This document shows, piece by piece, positions 34,041-42,555 of a DNA stretch of 64,000 nt (its first letter is position 1; every line of letters begins with the position of its first letter). The position numbers and the translations under genes were made by a program. Source of the DNA: Lentzea aerocolonigenes (GTDB taxonomy: Bacteria > Actinomycetota > Actinomycetes > Mycobacteriales > Pseudonocardiaceae); the NCBI RefSeq assembly GCF_000974445.1, contig NZ_BBOJ01000020.1:119925-183924 (forward strand). Reading direction: 5' to 3'. The notes under the pieces are model-generated. The model did not search any database. It had not been told where the DNA came from and saw nothing but the letters and a program-made list of their open reading frames with translations.

Positions 34041-34154
34041 TCAAACCCCAGTCGCGAGCGTGTCGGCGAGCGAGATAACCCCGGCCCTGATCTCGCCGGC
34101 CGTCATGCCCTGGTCGAGCAGGAACGCGATGCGCTCGCCGCGGCGTGGAGGCAC
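34041..34154 (-). CDS. Possible small protein of 37 residues
   Basis: From GTG 34154 the frame reads VPPRRGERIAFLLDQGMTAG and EIRAGVISLADTLATGV before TGA. It fills the gap between the P450 stop and the aldolase start and looks like a compact helical peptide, or the tail of a lost gene. No ribosome site is obvious. Confidence 0.3.
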   Translation of the reverse strand: MPPRRGERIAFLLDQGMTAGEIRAGVISLADTLATGV

Positions 34155-34161
34155 GCACAGC

Positions 34162-35232
34162 TCATCGCGCGACCGTGACCGACTTCGGCGCGCGGAACGA
34201 CAGCAGGTTCAGCCACTCCGGGTCGTCTCCGGTCAGGTGCAACGACGGCTCGTGCTCGGCGACGGTCCGCAACGTCACCGCGGCCTCCAGCCGAGCCAGG
34301 CCCGCACCGAGGCAGAAGTGGCGCCCGTAGCCGAACGCCAGATGCCGCGGGTCGGTTTCCTTACCGCTCAACAACAACACGAGCTCCGCACCGGCAGGAA
34401 CGCGCACACTGGACAACACGACCTCACGAGCGGTCAGCCGCCGCCACGTCACGACAGGCGTATCGGTCCGTAGGACGTCTTCCACGAACGACTCAGCCAC
34501 GCCGGGTTCGGCCAGACGCGCCCACAACGCGCGGTCCTGCAACGCACGGCGCAACGCCGTGGACAACAACTGAGTCGTCGTCTCCTGACCCGCGATCAGC
34601 AGGAAGTAGCAGAGACCGGCGGAGTCCTCGGCGGACACGCCGGCGTCGGCCAGCGCGCAGAACAGCTCACCGTCCCGCGCGTGGTAGCGCTTGATCAGCC
34701 ACTGGTGGAAGTCGCCGACGTCGTCGACCAGCTCCAGCTGCCGTTCGCGGGTGATGTCACCCCAGAAGAACTCCAGCGAACCGGTGCTCCACCGCTTCAA
34801 CGTGGGGATGTCGACGTTCTCCAGGCCGAGCAGCTCCATCAGCACGATCGCCGGAAGGTCCCACGCGAGCGAACGCACGAGATCCGCGCCACCCAGCCGT
34901 TCCAAAACCAGCGACCGGATGCGAGGCTCCGCAGCGGCGACGCGGACCGGCGTGAAGAACGACGCCACCAGCCGACGCAGGGCGGCGTGCGAGTCGGAGC
35001 CGTTGTTCGCGAGCGTCGGCGGCAACGAGAAGCGGGCCCTCACCAGGGCGCGCAACGCGGCGGGCGCCACCGGAGTCACGGCGGTCAGGGCGTTGTCGGG
35101 CAGGAAGGTGACCGGATCGGCCAGCACGGCGCGCACGTCGTCGTAGGCCGAGACCACCCAGCGGCCGTCGACGAACTGCACCGGCGAGGTGAGTTCGGCA
35201 CGCGTGAAGGTGAACAGGTCCACGAGCGGCAC
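34162..35232 (-). CDS. Cytochrome P450 (short N-terminus)
   Basis: 356 residues, about 40 shorter than typical bacterial P450s. The I-helix motif AGQETTT, the ExxR-like region (VEDVLRTDTPVVTWRRL) and the haem ligand motif FGYGRHFCLGAGLARLE with its Cys are all present. The short N-terminus begins at GTG 35232 (VPLVDLFTFTRAEL) with no ribosome site. Hydroxylates an unknown substrate using a redox partner not encoded here. It is divergent from bioF with only 28 bp between start codons. Confidence 0.9.
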   Translation of the reverse strand: MPLVDLFTFTRAELTSPVQFVDGRWVVSAYDDVRAVLADPVTFLPDNALTAVTPVAPAALRALVRARFSLPPTLANNGSDSHAALRRLVASFFTPVRVAAAEPRIRSLVLERLGGADLVRSLAWDLPAIVLMELLGLENVDIPTLKRWSTGSLEFFWGDITRERQLELVDDVGDFHQWLIKRYHARDGELFCALADAGVSAEDSAGLCYFLLIAGQETTTQLLSTALRRALQDRALWARLAEPGVAESFVEDVLRTDTPVVTWRRLTAREVVLSSVRVPAGAELVLLLSGKETDPRHLAFGYGRHFCLGAGLARLEAAVTLRTVAEHEPSLHLTGDDPEWLNLLSFRAPKSVTVAR

Positions 35233-35260
35233 GCTAGTCGGCGGATGGGAGACTCAGGCG

Positions 35261-36460
35261 GTGACCGTGAGCACAACCGAGACGATCTCCAGCGGTGGTG
35301 AGTCGACGTTCGACTGGATCGACGTCCGCTCGCAAGCGCGCGCCAAGGCCGGTCTGACCCGTCGCGTGCGGCCGCGCACGGCGGGCTCGACGGACCTCGA
35401 CCTCGCGAGCAACGACTACCTCGGGCTCGCGAGGGACAAGCGCGTCGCCGGTGCCGCTGCCGCTGCCACCCTCAAGTGGGGTGCGGGCTCCACCGGGTCG
35501 CGCCTGGTCACGGGTTCGACGGAGCTGCACAACGAGCTGGAGTACGAGCTCGCGAACTTCTGCGGCGCGCAGTCCGCGCTGGTGTTCAGCAGCGGCTACA
35601 TGGCGAACCTCGGCGCGGTCACGGCGCTGACGGGTCCCGGCACGGCGATCGTGGCCGACCAGCACATCCACGCGTCGTTGATCGACGGCACGCGTCTGTC
35701 CAAGGCGGACGTCGTCGTCGCGGACCACTGCGACGTCGGCAAGGTCCGGCACGCGCTGGAGACCCGCGGCAAGCGGCGCGCGATCGTGGTCACGGACTCG
35801 GTCTTCAGCGTCGACGGTGACATCGCACCACTCAACGAGCTGCATGAGGCCTGTCGCGCGACGGGTGCCGCGTTGGTGGTGGACGACGCGCACGGTCTCG
35901 GTGTCGTCGGACCCGGCGGTCGCGGTGCCGTGGCCGAGGCGGGCATCATCAAGGCGCCGGACGTGATCACCACGCTGACGCTGAGCAAGTCGCTCGGCGC
36001 GCAGGGCGGCGCGGTGCTCGGCCCGAGCCGCGTGATCAAGCACCTGATCGACACCTCCCGTACGTTCATCTTCGACACGGGCCTCGCGCCGAACAGTGCC
36101 GCGGCGGCCCTCGCCGCGATCAAGATCCTGCGCGAGGAACCGGACCGCCCCGAGCGCGCGCTGATGGTGGCGCACGACCTGAGCAACCGCCTGAAGGAGG
36201 CCGGTTTCCAGGTCAGCACGCCCACCGCGGCCGTGGTCAGCGTGCGGGCGCCCGGCCCGGAGCAGGCGTTCCGGTGGGCTGAGGCCTGCCGCACGAACGG
36301 CGTGGTCGTCGGGTGCTTCCGCCCGCCGTCGGTGCCGGACCAGATCAGCAGGCTGCGGCTCACCGCGCGCGCCGACCTGACCGAGGCCGACATCGAGCGC
36401 GCGGTGCGCGTGATCAGTGAGTGCGCCGCATCCGCAGGTGTGGAATCCCGTCCTCGATGA
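35261..36460 (+). CDS. bioF: 8-amino-7-oxononanoate synthase-like alpha-oxoamine synthase
   Basis: 399 residues. PLP fold type I: conserved LASNDYLGLARD, GAGSTGSRLVTGSTELHNEL (substrate loop), VVDDAHGLGVVGPGGRG (PLP Asp/His) and TLSKSLGAQGGAVLG with the Schiff-base Lys. BioF condenses pimeloyl-ACP/CoA with alanine in biotin synthesis; other alpha-oxoamine synthases look alike, so the role is likely but not certain, and no other bio gene is nearby. GTG 35261 is set by GGGAG nine bases upstream. Its last 47 bp overlap the convergent ElaA gene. Confidence 0.82.
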   Translation: MTVSTTETISSGGESTFDWIDVRSQARAKAGLTRRVRPRTAGSTDLDLASNDYLGLARDKRVAGAAAAATLKWGAGSTGSRLVTGSTELHNELEYELANFCGAQSALVFSSGYMANLGAVTALTGPGTAIVADQHIHASLIDGTRLSKADVVVADHCDVGKVRHALETRGKRRAIVVTDSVFSVDGDIAPLNELHEACRATGAALVVDDAHGLGVVGPGGRGAVAEAGIIKAPDVITTLTLSKSLGAQGGAVLGPSRVIKHLIDTSRTFIFDTGLAPNSAAAALAAIKILREEPDRPERALMVAHDLSNRLKEAGFQVSTPTAAVVSVRAPGPEQAFRWAEACRTNGVVVGCFRPPSVPDQISRLRLTARADLTEADIERAVRVISECAASAGVESRPR

Positions 36461-36872
36461 ACTCGTCCCCTTCCGGAACGAAGCCGAACGACGCGTAGAA
36501 GTCGACGACGTACGTCTGCGCGTCGAGCACGCACGGCGTGTTGCCCACATCGACCAGTGCGGCGTGCATCAGGCGACGGCTGAAGCCTCGCCCTCGGGCC
36601 ATGCGCGCGGTGGCGACGCGTCCGATGCGGAAGGTGCCGTCGGGTTCTTCCAGCAGCCTGAGGTACGCGACCGGGTCGTGTGATCCGTCCGCTTCCAGCC
36701 AGAAGTGCCGTGTTCCCTGTTCGAGGTCACGGCCGTCCACGTCGCAGTAGATCGAGTTCTGCTCGACGACGAAGACGTCCTGACGCAGCCGCAGGATCGC
36801 GTACAGCTGGGCGGGACTCAGGTCGAGTCCCCACTGCCTGCGCAGGGTGGCGGGAAACGGTGTGGTTCGCAC
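36414..36872 (-). CDS. ElaA-like GNAT N-acetyltransferase
   Basis: 152 residues. The ElaA family pattern is clear: LYAILRLRQDVFVVEQNSIY near the N-terminus, RIGRVATARMARGRGFSRRL (acetyl-CoA loop) and YVVDFYASFGFVPEGDEF, ending GIPHLRMRR. The acceptor is unknown. Start GTG 36872 (TTG 36875 is equally possible). It starts about 12 bp after the trypsin stop on the same strand. Confidence 0.85.
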   Translation of the reverse strand: MRTTPFPATLRRQWGLDLSPAQLYAILRLRQDVFVVEQNSIYCDVDGRDLEQGTRHFWLEADGSHDPVAYLRLLEEPDGTFRIGRVATARMARGRGFSRRLMHAALVDVGNTPCVLDAQTYVVDFYASFGFVPEGDEFIEDGIPHLRMRRTH

Positions 36873-36884
36873 CAACCGTGGATA

Positions 36885-37619
36885 TCAGAAGCCCAGCGTC
36901 GATCGGTAGTGAGCGAGCCGGGTGTAGACACCAGGTTCATCGGCACGGGCACAGCCGCGGCCGAACGACACCACGCCCGCGAGCCTGCCCCGCACGACGA
37001 GCGGCCCGCCCGAGTCGCCGGCGCACGCGTCACGGCCACCGCGCCCGGCGCACAGCATCGCGCCCGGCCGGTAGTCCGGTTCCTTCGCCACGCACTCCGC
37101 GTCCGGCAGGATCGGCACCGTCACCTTGCGCAACGTCATGGCGGGCGGGGAGCTCTCCGCGGTGCGGCCCCAGCCGAGCACGACACCGTCCTCGCCGACC
37201 TCACCGAGCGCAATCGTCCGATACGGCAGCGAACGGGCCAGCGTCAGCACCGCCACGTCGTCGCCCTTCGTGACGTCCTTGTACTCGGGGTGCCGCCACA
37301 CGGTCGCAACCGCCGCCTCGATCCCCTCGCCCGTGGCCCGCAGGTCCGTGCGCCCGGCGACCACTCGCAACTGCTCGGCGGGACGCTGGTTGCGGCCGAC
37401 CACGCCCTTGATCGTCGCGCAGTGCGCGGCCGTCACGACCTTGTCCGGGGCGACGAGCGCGCCACCGCAGATCAGCTGACCGTCCGTGGTGGTGATCGCC
37501 ACAACCCACGGGGTGTCGGCCACCCGCGCGGGTGTCCCTCCAACGATCGCATCGGCCGTCGACGCACCGCTGACCAGCGCGATCACCGCCACGATCACGG
37601 CAAGCCGCTTACCCCTCAC
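36885..37619 (-). CDS. Secreted trypsin-like serine protease (S1)
   Basis: 244 residues. Signal peptide (LAVIVAVIALVSGASTADA) leading straight into IVGGTPARV, so little or no propeptide. Triad: His in TAAHCATIKG, Asp in DDVAVLTLARS, Ser in CAGDSGGPLVV. Six Cys likely pair. Second of three S1 proteases here; about as divergent from the other two as they are from each other. Confidence 0.92.
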   Translation of the reverse strand: MRGKRLAVIVAVIALVSGASTADAIVGGTPARVADTPWVVAITTTDGQLICGGALVAPDKVVTAAHCATIKGVVGRNQRPAEQLRVVAGRTDLRATGEGIEAAVATVWRHPEYKDVTKGDDVAVLTLARSLPYRTIALGEVGEDGVVLGWGRTAESSPPAMTLRKVTVPILPDAECVAKEPDYRPGAMLCAGRGGRDACAGDSGGPLVVRGRLAGVVSFGRGCARADEPGVYTRLAHYRSTLGF

Positions 37620-37767
37620 GGACCACTCCTCGTTGCGCCAGGTGGACGATCGGTCACCAACGGTAGCGACAGCGCTAGGACGGCGTCAAAACCGGAGATT
37701 CTCGTGTTAGTGTCCCGTTGGGCCGAAGATTTTGCGGCCAGTGGTGTAGCTCACGGGGGTATGTACG

Positions 37768-38376
37768 GTGTTGTTCGACTTCGGCCAGGTTCCGGCCTTT
37801 CTCATCGCGTGCGCGGTCGTCATCGTGACCCCCGGTGTTGACGCGTTCCTGTTGCTGCGCACGTCGTTGCGTTCCGGCACCCGCGCCGGCCTGCTGGCGC
37901 TGGCGGGCATCCACTCGGCCGCCGCGGTCCAGGTGGCGCTCGTGATCTCGGGCCTCGGCGTGGTGCTCGCGCAGTACCCGATGGTGCTCGCCGCGTTGCG
38001 CTGGATCGGCGCCGCCTACCTGCTCTACCTGGCGGTTTCCATCGCGCGCGGCCTCATGAAGCGCTCGGGCGGCGAGCCGGAGGAGGTCATGAGCGACCGG
38101 CCGTTCCGGCAGGGCTTCCTGACCAACATCACGAACCCGAAGATGATCCTGTTCTCGCTCGCGTTCCTGCCACAGTTCATCGGATCGGGTGAACCGGCGC
38201 CGCAGCTCGCGATGCTGGCAGTGCTGTTCCTCGGACTCGCCGCCGTGTGGGAGCTGATGATCGTGCTGGCGGCGTCGCGGGTGGCCGGCCGGCTCAAGCG
38301 ACCCGGTGTGACGACCGCGCTGGACGCGGTGTGCGCGGCGGTCTTCCTCACGATGTCCGTGGGACTCGTGGTCTAG
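37768..38376 (+). CDS. LysE/RhtB-family amino-acid exporter
   Basis: 202 residues with about six membrane helices and the family start FLIACAVVIVTPGVDAFLLL (TPGPD-like motif) and GFLTNITNPKMILFSLAFLP. Exports amino acids or related metabolites. GTG 37768 is preceded by a G-rich site. Its stop codon and that of the convergent hydrolase gene share the sequence CTAG. Confidence 0.88.
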   Translation: MLFDFGQVPAFLIACAVVIVTPGVDAFLLLRTSLRSGTRAGLLALAGIHSAAAVQVALVISGLGVVLAQYPMVLAALRWIGAAYLLYLAVSIARGLMKRSGGEPEEVMSDRPFRQGFLTNITNPKMILFSLAFLPQFIGSGEPAPQLAMLAVLFLGLAAVWELMIVLAASRVAGRLKRPGVTTALDAVCAAVFLTMSVGLVV

Positions 38377-39677
38377 GAGACCTTGGGAGCGGCGCGCATT
38401 CCGATGTAGCAGCACCCGTTTTCGAACACGACCGGCATGAAGTCGTCCTGGAACGACGATCCGGCACCGGTGGCCGCGAAGACGTTGGGCGCCACGGGAA
38501 CCAGCTCCATGTCCATGGACGGGTAGATCGCCATGTCGTCGACGAACTCGTACCGCGCCTTGCGGCCGTCGATCATGATGACCACGCCTTCGCGCTTGTA
38601 GACACCGTTGTAGGGCGTCATGTCCACGTCCAGGGGCTCGGCGGGCGGCGCGAACGGCGGCGGCATCTCGACGCCGAACTCGCCCAGCAGCGAGCGCAGG
38701 ATCGCCGACGACAGCGGTCGCGCGCCGCCGCCGTTGGTCAGCAGCGCGATGGCGATGCCCTTCTCCGGGATCACGCGGAGGTAGGTGTACTGGCCGGTGG
38801 CGGCGCCGTCGTGGCCGATGCCGGGCGTGCCGGTGAAGTCGTAGAGCGTCCAGCCCAGGCCCCAGCCGTCCGCGCTCACGGTCCACTTGTCCGGCACGTC
38901 GACCTGGCGTTCCTGCATCAGGGCAACGGTTTCCGGCTTCAGCACGGCGTTGTCGAGGTGTGCCTTCGCGAGTCGCACGACGTCGCCGGCGCTCGCGCAG
39001 ACGGCGGCGGCAGGCCCGGCGGCGCGCGGCATCATGTCCCACACCGGGGTCGGCTGACCGCCGAAGTGCCCGGTCGCGGCGCGGAACCGCAGCACCTCCT
39101 CCGGCAAAGTCATGGTGTGCGTCAGGCCGAGGGGCGTGAGCACGCGGTCGGCGAGCGCCTGGTTCCAGGTCGTGCCGGTGAGCACCTCGACGATCCGGCC
39201 GAGCACGACGTACCCCGCGCCGCTGTAGGAGACGGTCGCTCCGGGCGCCACGTCCTGGCCGAGCTTCACGCACGCCTCGACGTACTTCTCGATGCAGTCG
39301 TCGCCGCGGCCGGTGTCGGGCTGGAAGTCGCCGCTCAGGCCGCTGGTGTGGCTGAGCAGCTGCCGCACGGTGATCTTGCTCGTCGCGTCCGGGTCGGCGA
39401 CCCGGAAGTCGGGCAGCACGTCGACGACCCGTGCGTCGAGGTCGAGCAGCCCGTCGTCGACCAGCGACATCACCAGCGTCGCCGTGTAGATCTTCGCGAC
39501 CGAGCCGAGCTGGAAGACCGAGTCGGTGGTCGCCTCGACGCCCGTGCCGGTGTTCAGGACGCCGCTGGCGAACTCGTGGATCTCGCCGTCGACCAGCACG
39601 GCGAGGGTGGCGCCGGGAACGTCGTGCTCCGCGCGGAGGGTGTCGAGCAGGTTCTGTGCGTACATCGTTCGCGTCAT
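38373..39677 (-). CDS. Serine beta-lactamase-like hydrolase (class C / LACTB type)
   Basis: 434 residues. Catalytic SxxK is SVAK (Ser59), the second motif is YSG in VSYSGAGYVVLG (residue 151; Asn of the usual YxN replaced by Gly), and HDG near residue 297 stands for the KTG-like motif. The C-terminal ~110 residues form an extra beta domain of LACTB/esterase-type proteins. No signal peptide, so likely cytoplasmic esterase or peptidase. The start ATG 39677 is leaderless, with TACAGT 6 nt upstream overlapping a TGTACGCA operator half-site. Probably controlled by the divergent TetR. Confidence 0.85.
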   Translation of the reverse strand: MTRTMYAQNLLDTLRAEHDVPGATLAVLVDGEIHEFASGVLNTGTGVEATTDSVFQLGSVAKIYTATLVMSLVDDGLLDLDARVVDVLPDFRVADPDATSKITVRQLLSHTSGLSGDFQPDTGRGDDCIEKYVEACVKLGQDVAPGATVSYSGAGYVVLGRIVEVLTGTTWNQALADRVLTPLGLTHTMTLPEEVLRFRAATGHFGGQPTPVWDMMPRAAGPAAAVCASAGDVVRLAKAHLDNAVLKPETVALMQERQVDVPDKWTVSADGWGLGWTLYDFTGTPGIGHDGAATGQYTYLRVIPEKGIAIALLTNGGGARPLSSAILRSLLGEFGVEMPPPFAPPAEPLDVDMTPYNGVYKREGVVIMIDGRKARYEFVDDMAIYPSMDMELVPVAPNVFAATGAGSSFQDDFMPVVFENGCCYIGMRAAPKVS

Positions 39678-39685
39678 GCGAACAC

Positions 39686-39722
39686 TGTACGCAGATCGCG
39701 CCGCTGTACGCAAGTGCGTACA
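39686..39722. promoter_or_regulatory. TetR operator region between hydrolase and TetR genes
   Basis: An 18-bp near-perfect palindrome TGTACGCAAGTGCGTACA (39705-39722) overlaps the TetR -10 box TACATT (39719-39724, 6 nt before ATG 39731). A separate half-site TGTACGCA (39686-39693) overlaps the hydrolase -10 box TACAGT (39684-39689 on the reverse strand). Both promoters would be blocked by one regulator. Confidence 0.7.
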
Positions 39723-39730
39723 TTGATCGC

Positions 39731-40351
39731 ATGGTTTCTTCGGTGTGGACGCGGGAACGGCCGCGTGCGGGGCTCAGCCTGGAGCGGATCGTGGCCGGAG
39801 CCGTGGAGCTGCTGGATGCAGACGGTTTGGAGGCCCTTTCCATGCGCACGCTCGCCGCGCGCATCGACACCAGGGCCACCTCGCTCTACCGGCACGTCGC
39901 GAACAAGGACGAGCTGATCGAGCTCGTCGTCGACGAGGTGTACGGCGAGATGGAGGTTCCCCACGAAGGTCCCTGGCAGGCGTCGGTGGCGGAGGCCGCG
40001 CGAAGCTTGCGCGCCATGGTGTTGCGGCACCCGTGGGTGGCGTCGGTGCTCGGCCAGGTCGGTCTGGCCGAACTGGGCCCCAACCTGTCGGACCGGTCGG
40101 CACGGCTGCTGGCGTTGTTCACCGGCGGAGGATTTCCCGGCGAGGAAGCCGATCTGGCGATGAAGACCGTCCTCGGCTACGTGGTCGGGATGACCGTGAG
40201 CGAGGCGGCGTACGTGCAGCTGCTGGCGCGCAGTGGCCAGTCCGAGGACGAGCTGTCGCTGCACGGCGTAACGTCGAAAGCGTTGCGGGACAAGACGTTC
40301 GAGTACGGGCTGGCGCGCGTGCTCGCGGGACTGGGCGAAGGCAGGTCGTAA
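39731..40351 (+). CDS. TetR-family transcriptional repressor (TetR_C-type)
   Basis: 206 residues. N-terminal HTH (LSLERIVAGAVELLDADGLE, MRTLAARIDTRATSLYRHVA, NKDELIELVVDEV) and a C-terminal ligand-binding domain of the tetracycline-repressor type. Likely represses itself and the divergent hydrolase through the palindrome at 39705-39722. Leaderless start. The NB-ARC gene follows 5 bp after its stop, so it may be co-transcribed. Confidence 0.88.
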   Translation: MVSSVWTRERPRAGLSLERIVAGAVELLDADGLEALSMRTLAARIDTRATSLYRHVANKDELIELVVDEVYGEMEVPHEGPWQASVAEAARSLRAMVLRHPWVASVLGQVGLAELGPNLSDRSARLLALFTGGGFPGEEADLAMKTVLGYVVGMTVSEAAYVQLLARSGQSEDELSLHGVTSKALRDKTFEYGLARVLAGLGEGRS

Positions 40352-40356
40352 CCACG

Positions 40357-42555
40357 GTGGCGGATCGGCTCCAGGCCCTGCGCGACGCGCTGGCCGCACG
40401 TCCCGGTGAGCCCGTGCCGTTCGACGTGCTGGCCGCGCAGGTGTGGCCGGACGAACCGCCCAAGCACCCGCGCGCGGCGTTGCGCACGTTGGTCAGCAGG
40501 CTGCGCGCCACCGAGCAGGTGATCACCGAACCGACCGGCTACCGGCTCGTGCCGCGGCCGCCCGCGCCGTGCCAGCTCCCGGCCGACCTGCCGGACTTCG
40601 TCGGCAGGAGGGAGGAGATCGCCAGGCTGGAGCTGATCGACGCGCCGGTGCGGGCGATCACCGGACTGCCCGGTGTCGGCAAGACCGTGCTCGCGATCAG
40701 GGAGGCGCACCGGCTGCGGCCCGAGTTCCCGGACGGACAGCTGTACGTGAACCTGCGCGGCTACTCGACCGGCCCGTCGATGACGGTCGAGCAGGCGCTG
40801 GCGCGGTTCGTGAAGGCGCTCGGCGGCGGCCCGAACGACGACTACCGCGCGCTCCTGGAGAACCGGCGGGTGCTCGTGGTGCTCGACAATGCGACGGCCG
40901 ACGTGATCGCGCCCCTGCTGCCGGCCGCGCCAGGCTGTGCCGCGCTGGTCACGAGCCGCCAGGACCTGCCGCAGTTCGCGCAGGTCAGACTCGGTGTGCT
41001 GGCGGACGACGAGGCGGGCGAACTGCTCAAGGGCATGCGCGTCGACGGGGACACGAGCGAGCTCGTCGGGCTGTGCGCGCGGCTGCCGCTGGCGTTGCGG
41101 ATCGCCGGGGCGAACCTCGCCGGGCGCCATCTCCCGGACTACGTGGAGGAACTGCGCGGACACCGGCTCGAAGCGTTGGAGATCGCAGACGACGACACGG
41201 CCGTGCAGGCGACGTTCGACCTCTCGTACCGGAAGCTGTCCCAACGCGCGCAACGGACGTTCGACTTCCTCGGCGCGGTACCGGGCCCAGACGTCCCACG
41301 CGGTCTCGCAGGAGACGCGATCGACGAACTGGTGGCCGCCAACCTCGTCCAACAGAACAACGACCGCTACCAACTGCACGACCTCCTACGGCTGTACGCC
41401 CACGCACGGACGACAGACGACGACAGGCGTGCGGTGTTCGACTGGTACCTCAAGCGCGCGGACGGCGCCGAGGCCGAGCTGAAGGTCGGCTTCACCCGCC
41501 TGTTGCCCGCCGGGCCGGACGCCGTGCCGTTCGCCGGCCGCGACGAGGCGATGGCGTGGTTCGAGGCGGAACGGCCGAACCTCGTGGCGCTCGCCGAGGA
41601 CCACCCCGACGCCGCACTGGTCGCGGCCCTGCGGGGATACCTGCTGCTCACCGGCCAGTACACCGACCTGCGCACGATCGCACGCGCCGCGTTGGACAGC
41701 GGCGAGACGGGACAGCGGGCGGCGGCGGTGCGGGTCTGCCTCGCGTACCTCGACTGGCGCTTCGGCGAGCACCGGAGCGCGATCGAGCACAGCGAGCACG
41801 CGATCGCCGAGTACCGCGCCGCCGGCTCGCTGGCCCAGGAGGCCACCGCGCTGAACATCCTCGCCGGGATCTACCACGACATCGGCGAGCTCGGGCTCGC
41901 CGGCGAACACCTCGCCTCCGCGATCGAGATCTACGGCCCGAACGGCATGACTTCGCAGCTCATCGGCGGTCTCGGCAACCTCGGACTGGTCGAGCTGGAG
42001 CTCGGCAGGCTCACCTCCGCCGAGGACGCGCTGCGCCGGTCGGTCGGCCTGGCCAGGGAGATCGACGACTGGCAGCACCTCGCGAACGGCCTCAACAACC
42101 TCGGCGTGGTCCTCGCGGCCCAGCACCGGCACGCCGACGCCGAGGACGCGTTCGGCGAGGCCCTCCGGTTGTCGCAGCAGCACGGGCTGCGGCCGATCGA
42201 GATGTCCGCGCGGGTCGAGTACGCCGAGCTGCTGATCGCGGCCTGTCGTCCAGAAGAGGCCCGCGACCACGCAGAACGCGCGCTCGAACTGGCCGGCGAC
42301 GACGACCTGTTCATCGAGGTCGACGCCTGCCTCGTGCTCGCGGAGGTGAACCGTTCGGTCGCCGAGTTCGACGAGGTGCTGCGCCGGGCGGTCGACGCCG
42401 AGTTCCGGATCATCGAGGTGCGCGCGTTGGCGGGCAAGGCCGCGTTGCTGCAGGACAGGGCGTTGTACGAGCAGGCGATCGAACGGGCGGAGAGCGCGGG
42501 GCTGCGCTACCGGGCTGACGTGATCCGGTCCGGCGCCGCGTCCACGATCGGGTGA
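40357..42555 (+). CDS. AfsR-like NB-ARC/TPR regulator without BTAD domain
   Basis: 732 residues. A short N-terminal winged-HTH-like segment (about 1-70: PFDVLAAQVWPDEPPKHPRA, LRTLVSRLRA, TGYRLVP) is followed by a STAND NTPase: FVGRREEI, Walker A GLPGVGKT (about 103), Walker B VLVVLDNA, then LPLALRIAGANLAG. From about 420 there are TPR units. The bacterial transcriptional activator domain that usually joins the HTH and NB-ARC in AfsR/SARP proteins is absent. Start is GTG 40357, 5 bp after the TetR stop. Ligand and targets unknown. The end overlaps the convergent trypsin gene by 49 bp. Confidence 0.82.
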   Translation: MADRLQALRDALAARPGEPVPFDVLAAQVWPDEPPKHPRAALRTLVSRLRATEQVITEPTGYRLVPRPPAPCQLPADLPDFVGRREEIARLELIDAPVRAITGLPGVGKTVLAIREAHRLRPEFPDGQLYVNLRGYSTGPSMTVEQALARFVKALGGGPNDDYRALLENRRVLVVLDNATADVIAPLLPAAPGCAALVTSRQDLPQFAQVRLGVLADDEAGELLKGMRVDGDTSELVGLCARLPLALRIAGANLAGRHLPDYVEELRGHRLEALEIADDDTAVQATFDLSYRKLSQRAQRTFDFLGAVPGPDVPRGLAGDAIDELVAANLVQQNNDRYQLHDLLRLYAHARTTDDDRRAVFDWYLKRADGAEAELKVGFTRLLPAGPDAVPFAGRDEAMAWFEAERPNLVALAEDHPDAALVAALRGYLLLTGQYTDLRTIARAALDSGETGQRAAAVRVCLAYLDWRFGEHRSAIEHSEHAIAEYRAAGSLAQEATALNILAGIYHDIGELGLAGEHLASAIEIYGPNGMTSQLIGGLGNLGLVELELGRLTSAEDALRRSVGLAREIDDWQHLANGLNNLGVVLAAQHRHADAEDAFGEALRLSQQHGLRPIEMSARVEYAELLIAACRPEEARDHAERALELAGDDDLFIEVDACLVLAEVNRSVAEFDEVLRRAVDAEFRIIEVRALAGKAALLQDRALYEQAIERAESAGLRYRADVIRSGAASTIG

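Noticed and set aside
37741..37767. GTGTAGCTC segment resembling a tRNA D arm before the LysE gene
   Set aside because: No anticodon arm, T arm or acceptor could be folded around it.
36705..37841. Forward-strand frame across the ElaA and trypsin genes
   Set aside because: Shadow of the trypsin gene, which has a complete signal peptide and catalytic triad.
38373..39677. True antibiotic-resistance beta-lactamase
   Set aside because: No signal peptide, YSG replaces YxN, and the extra C-terminal domain fits the LACTB/esterase group.
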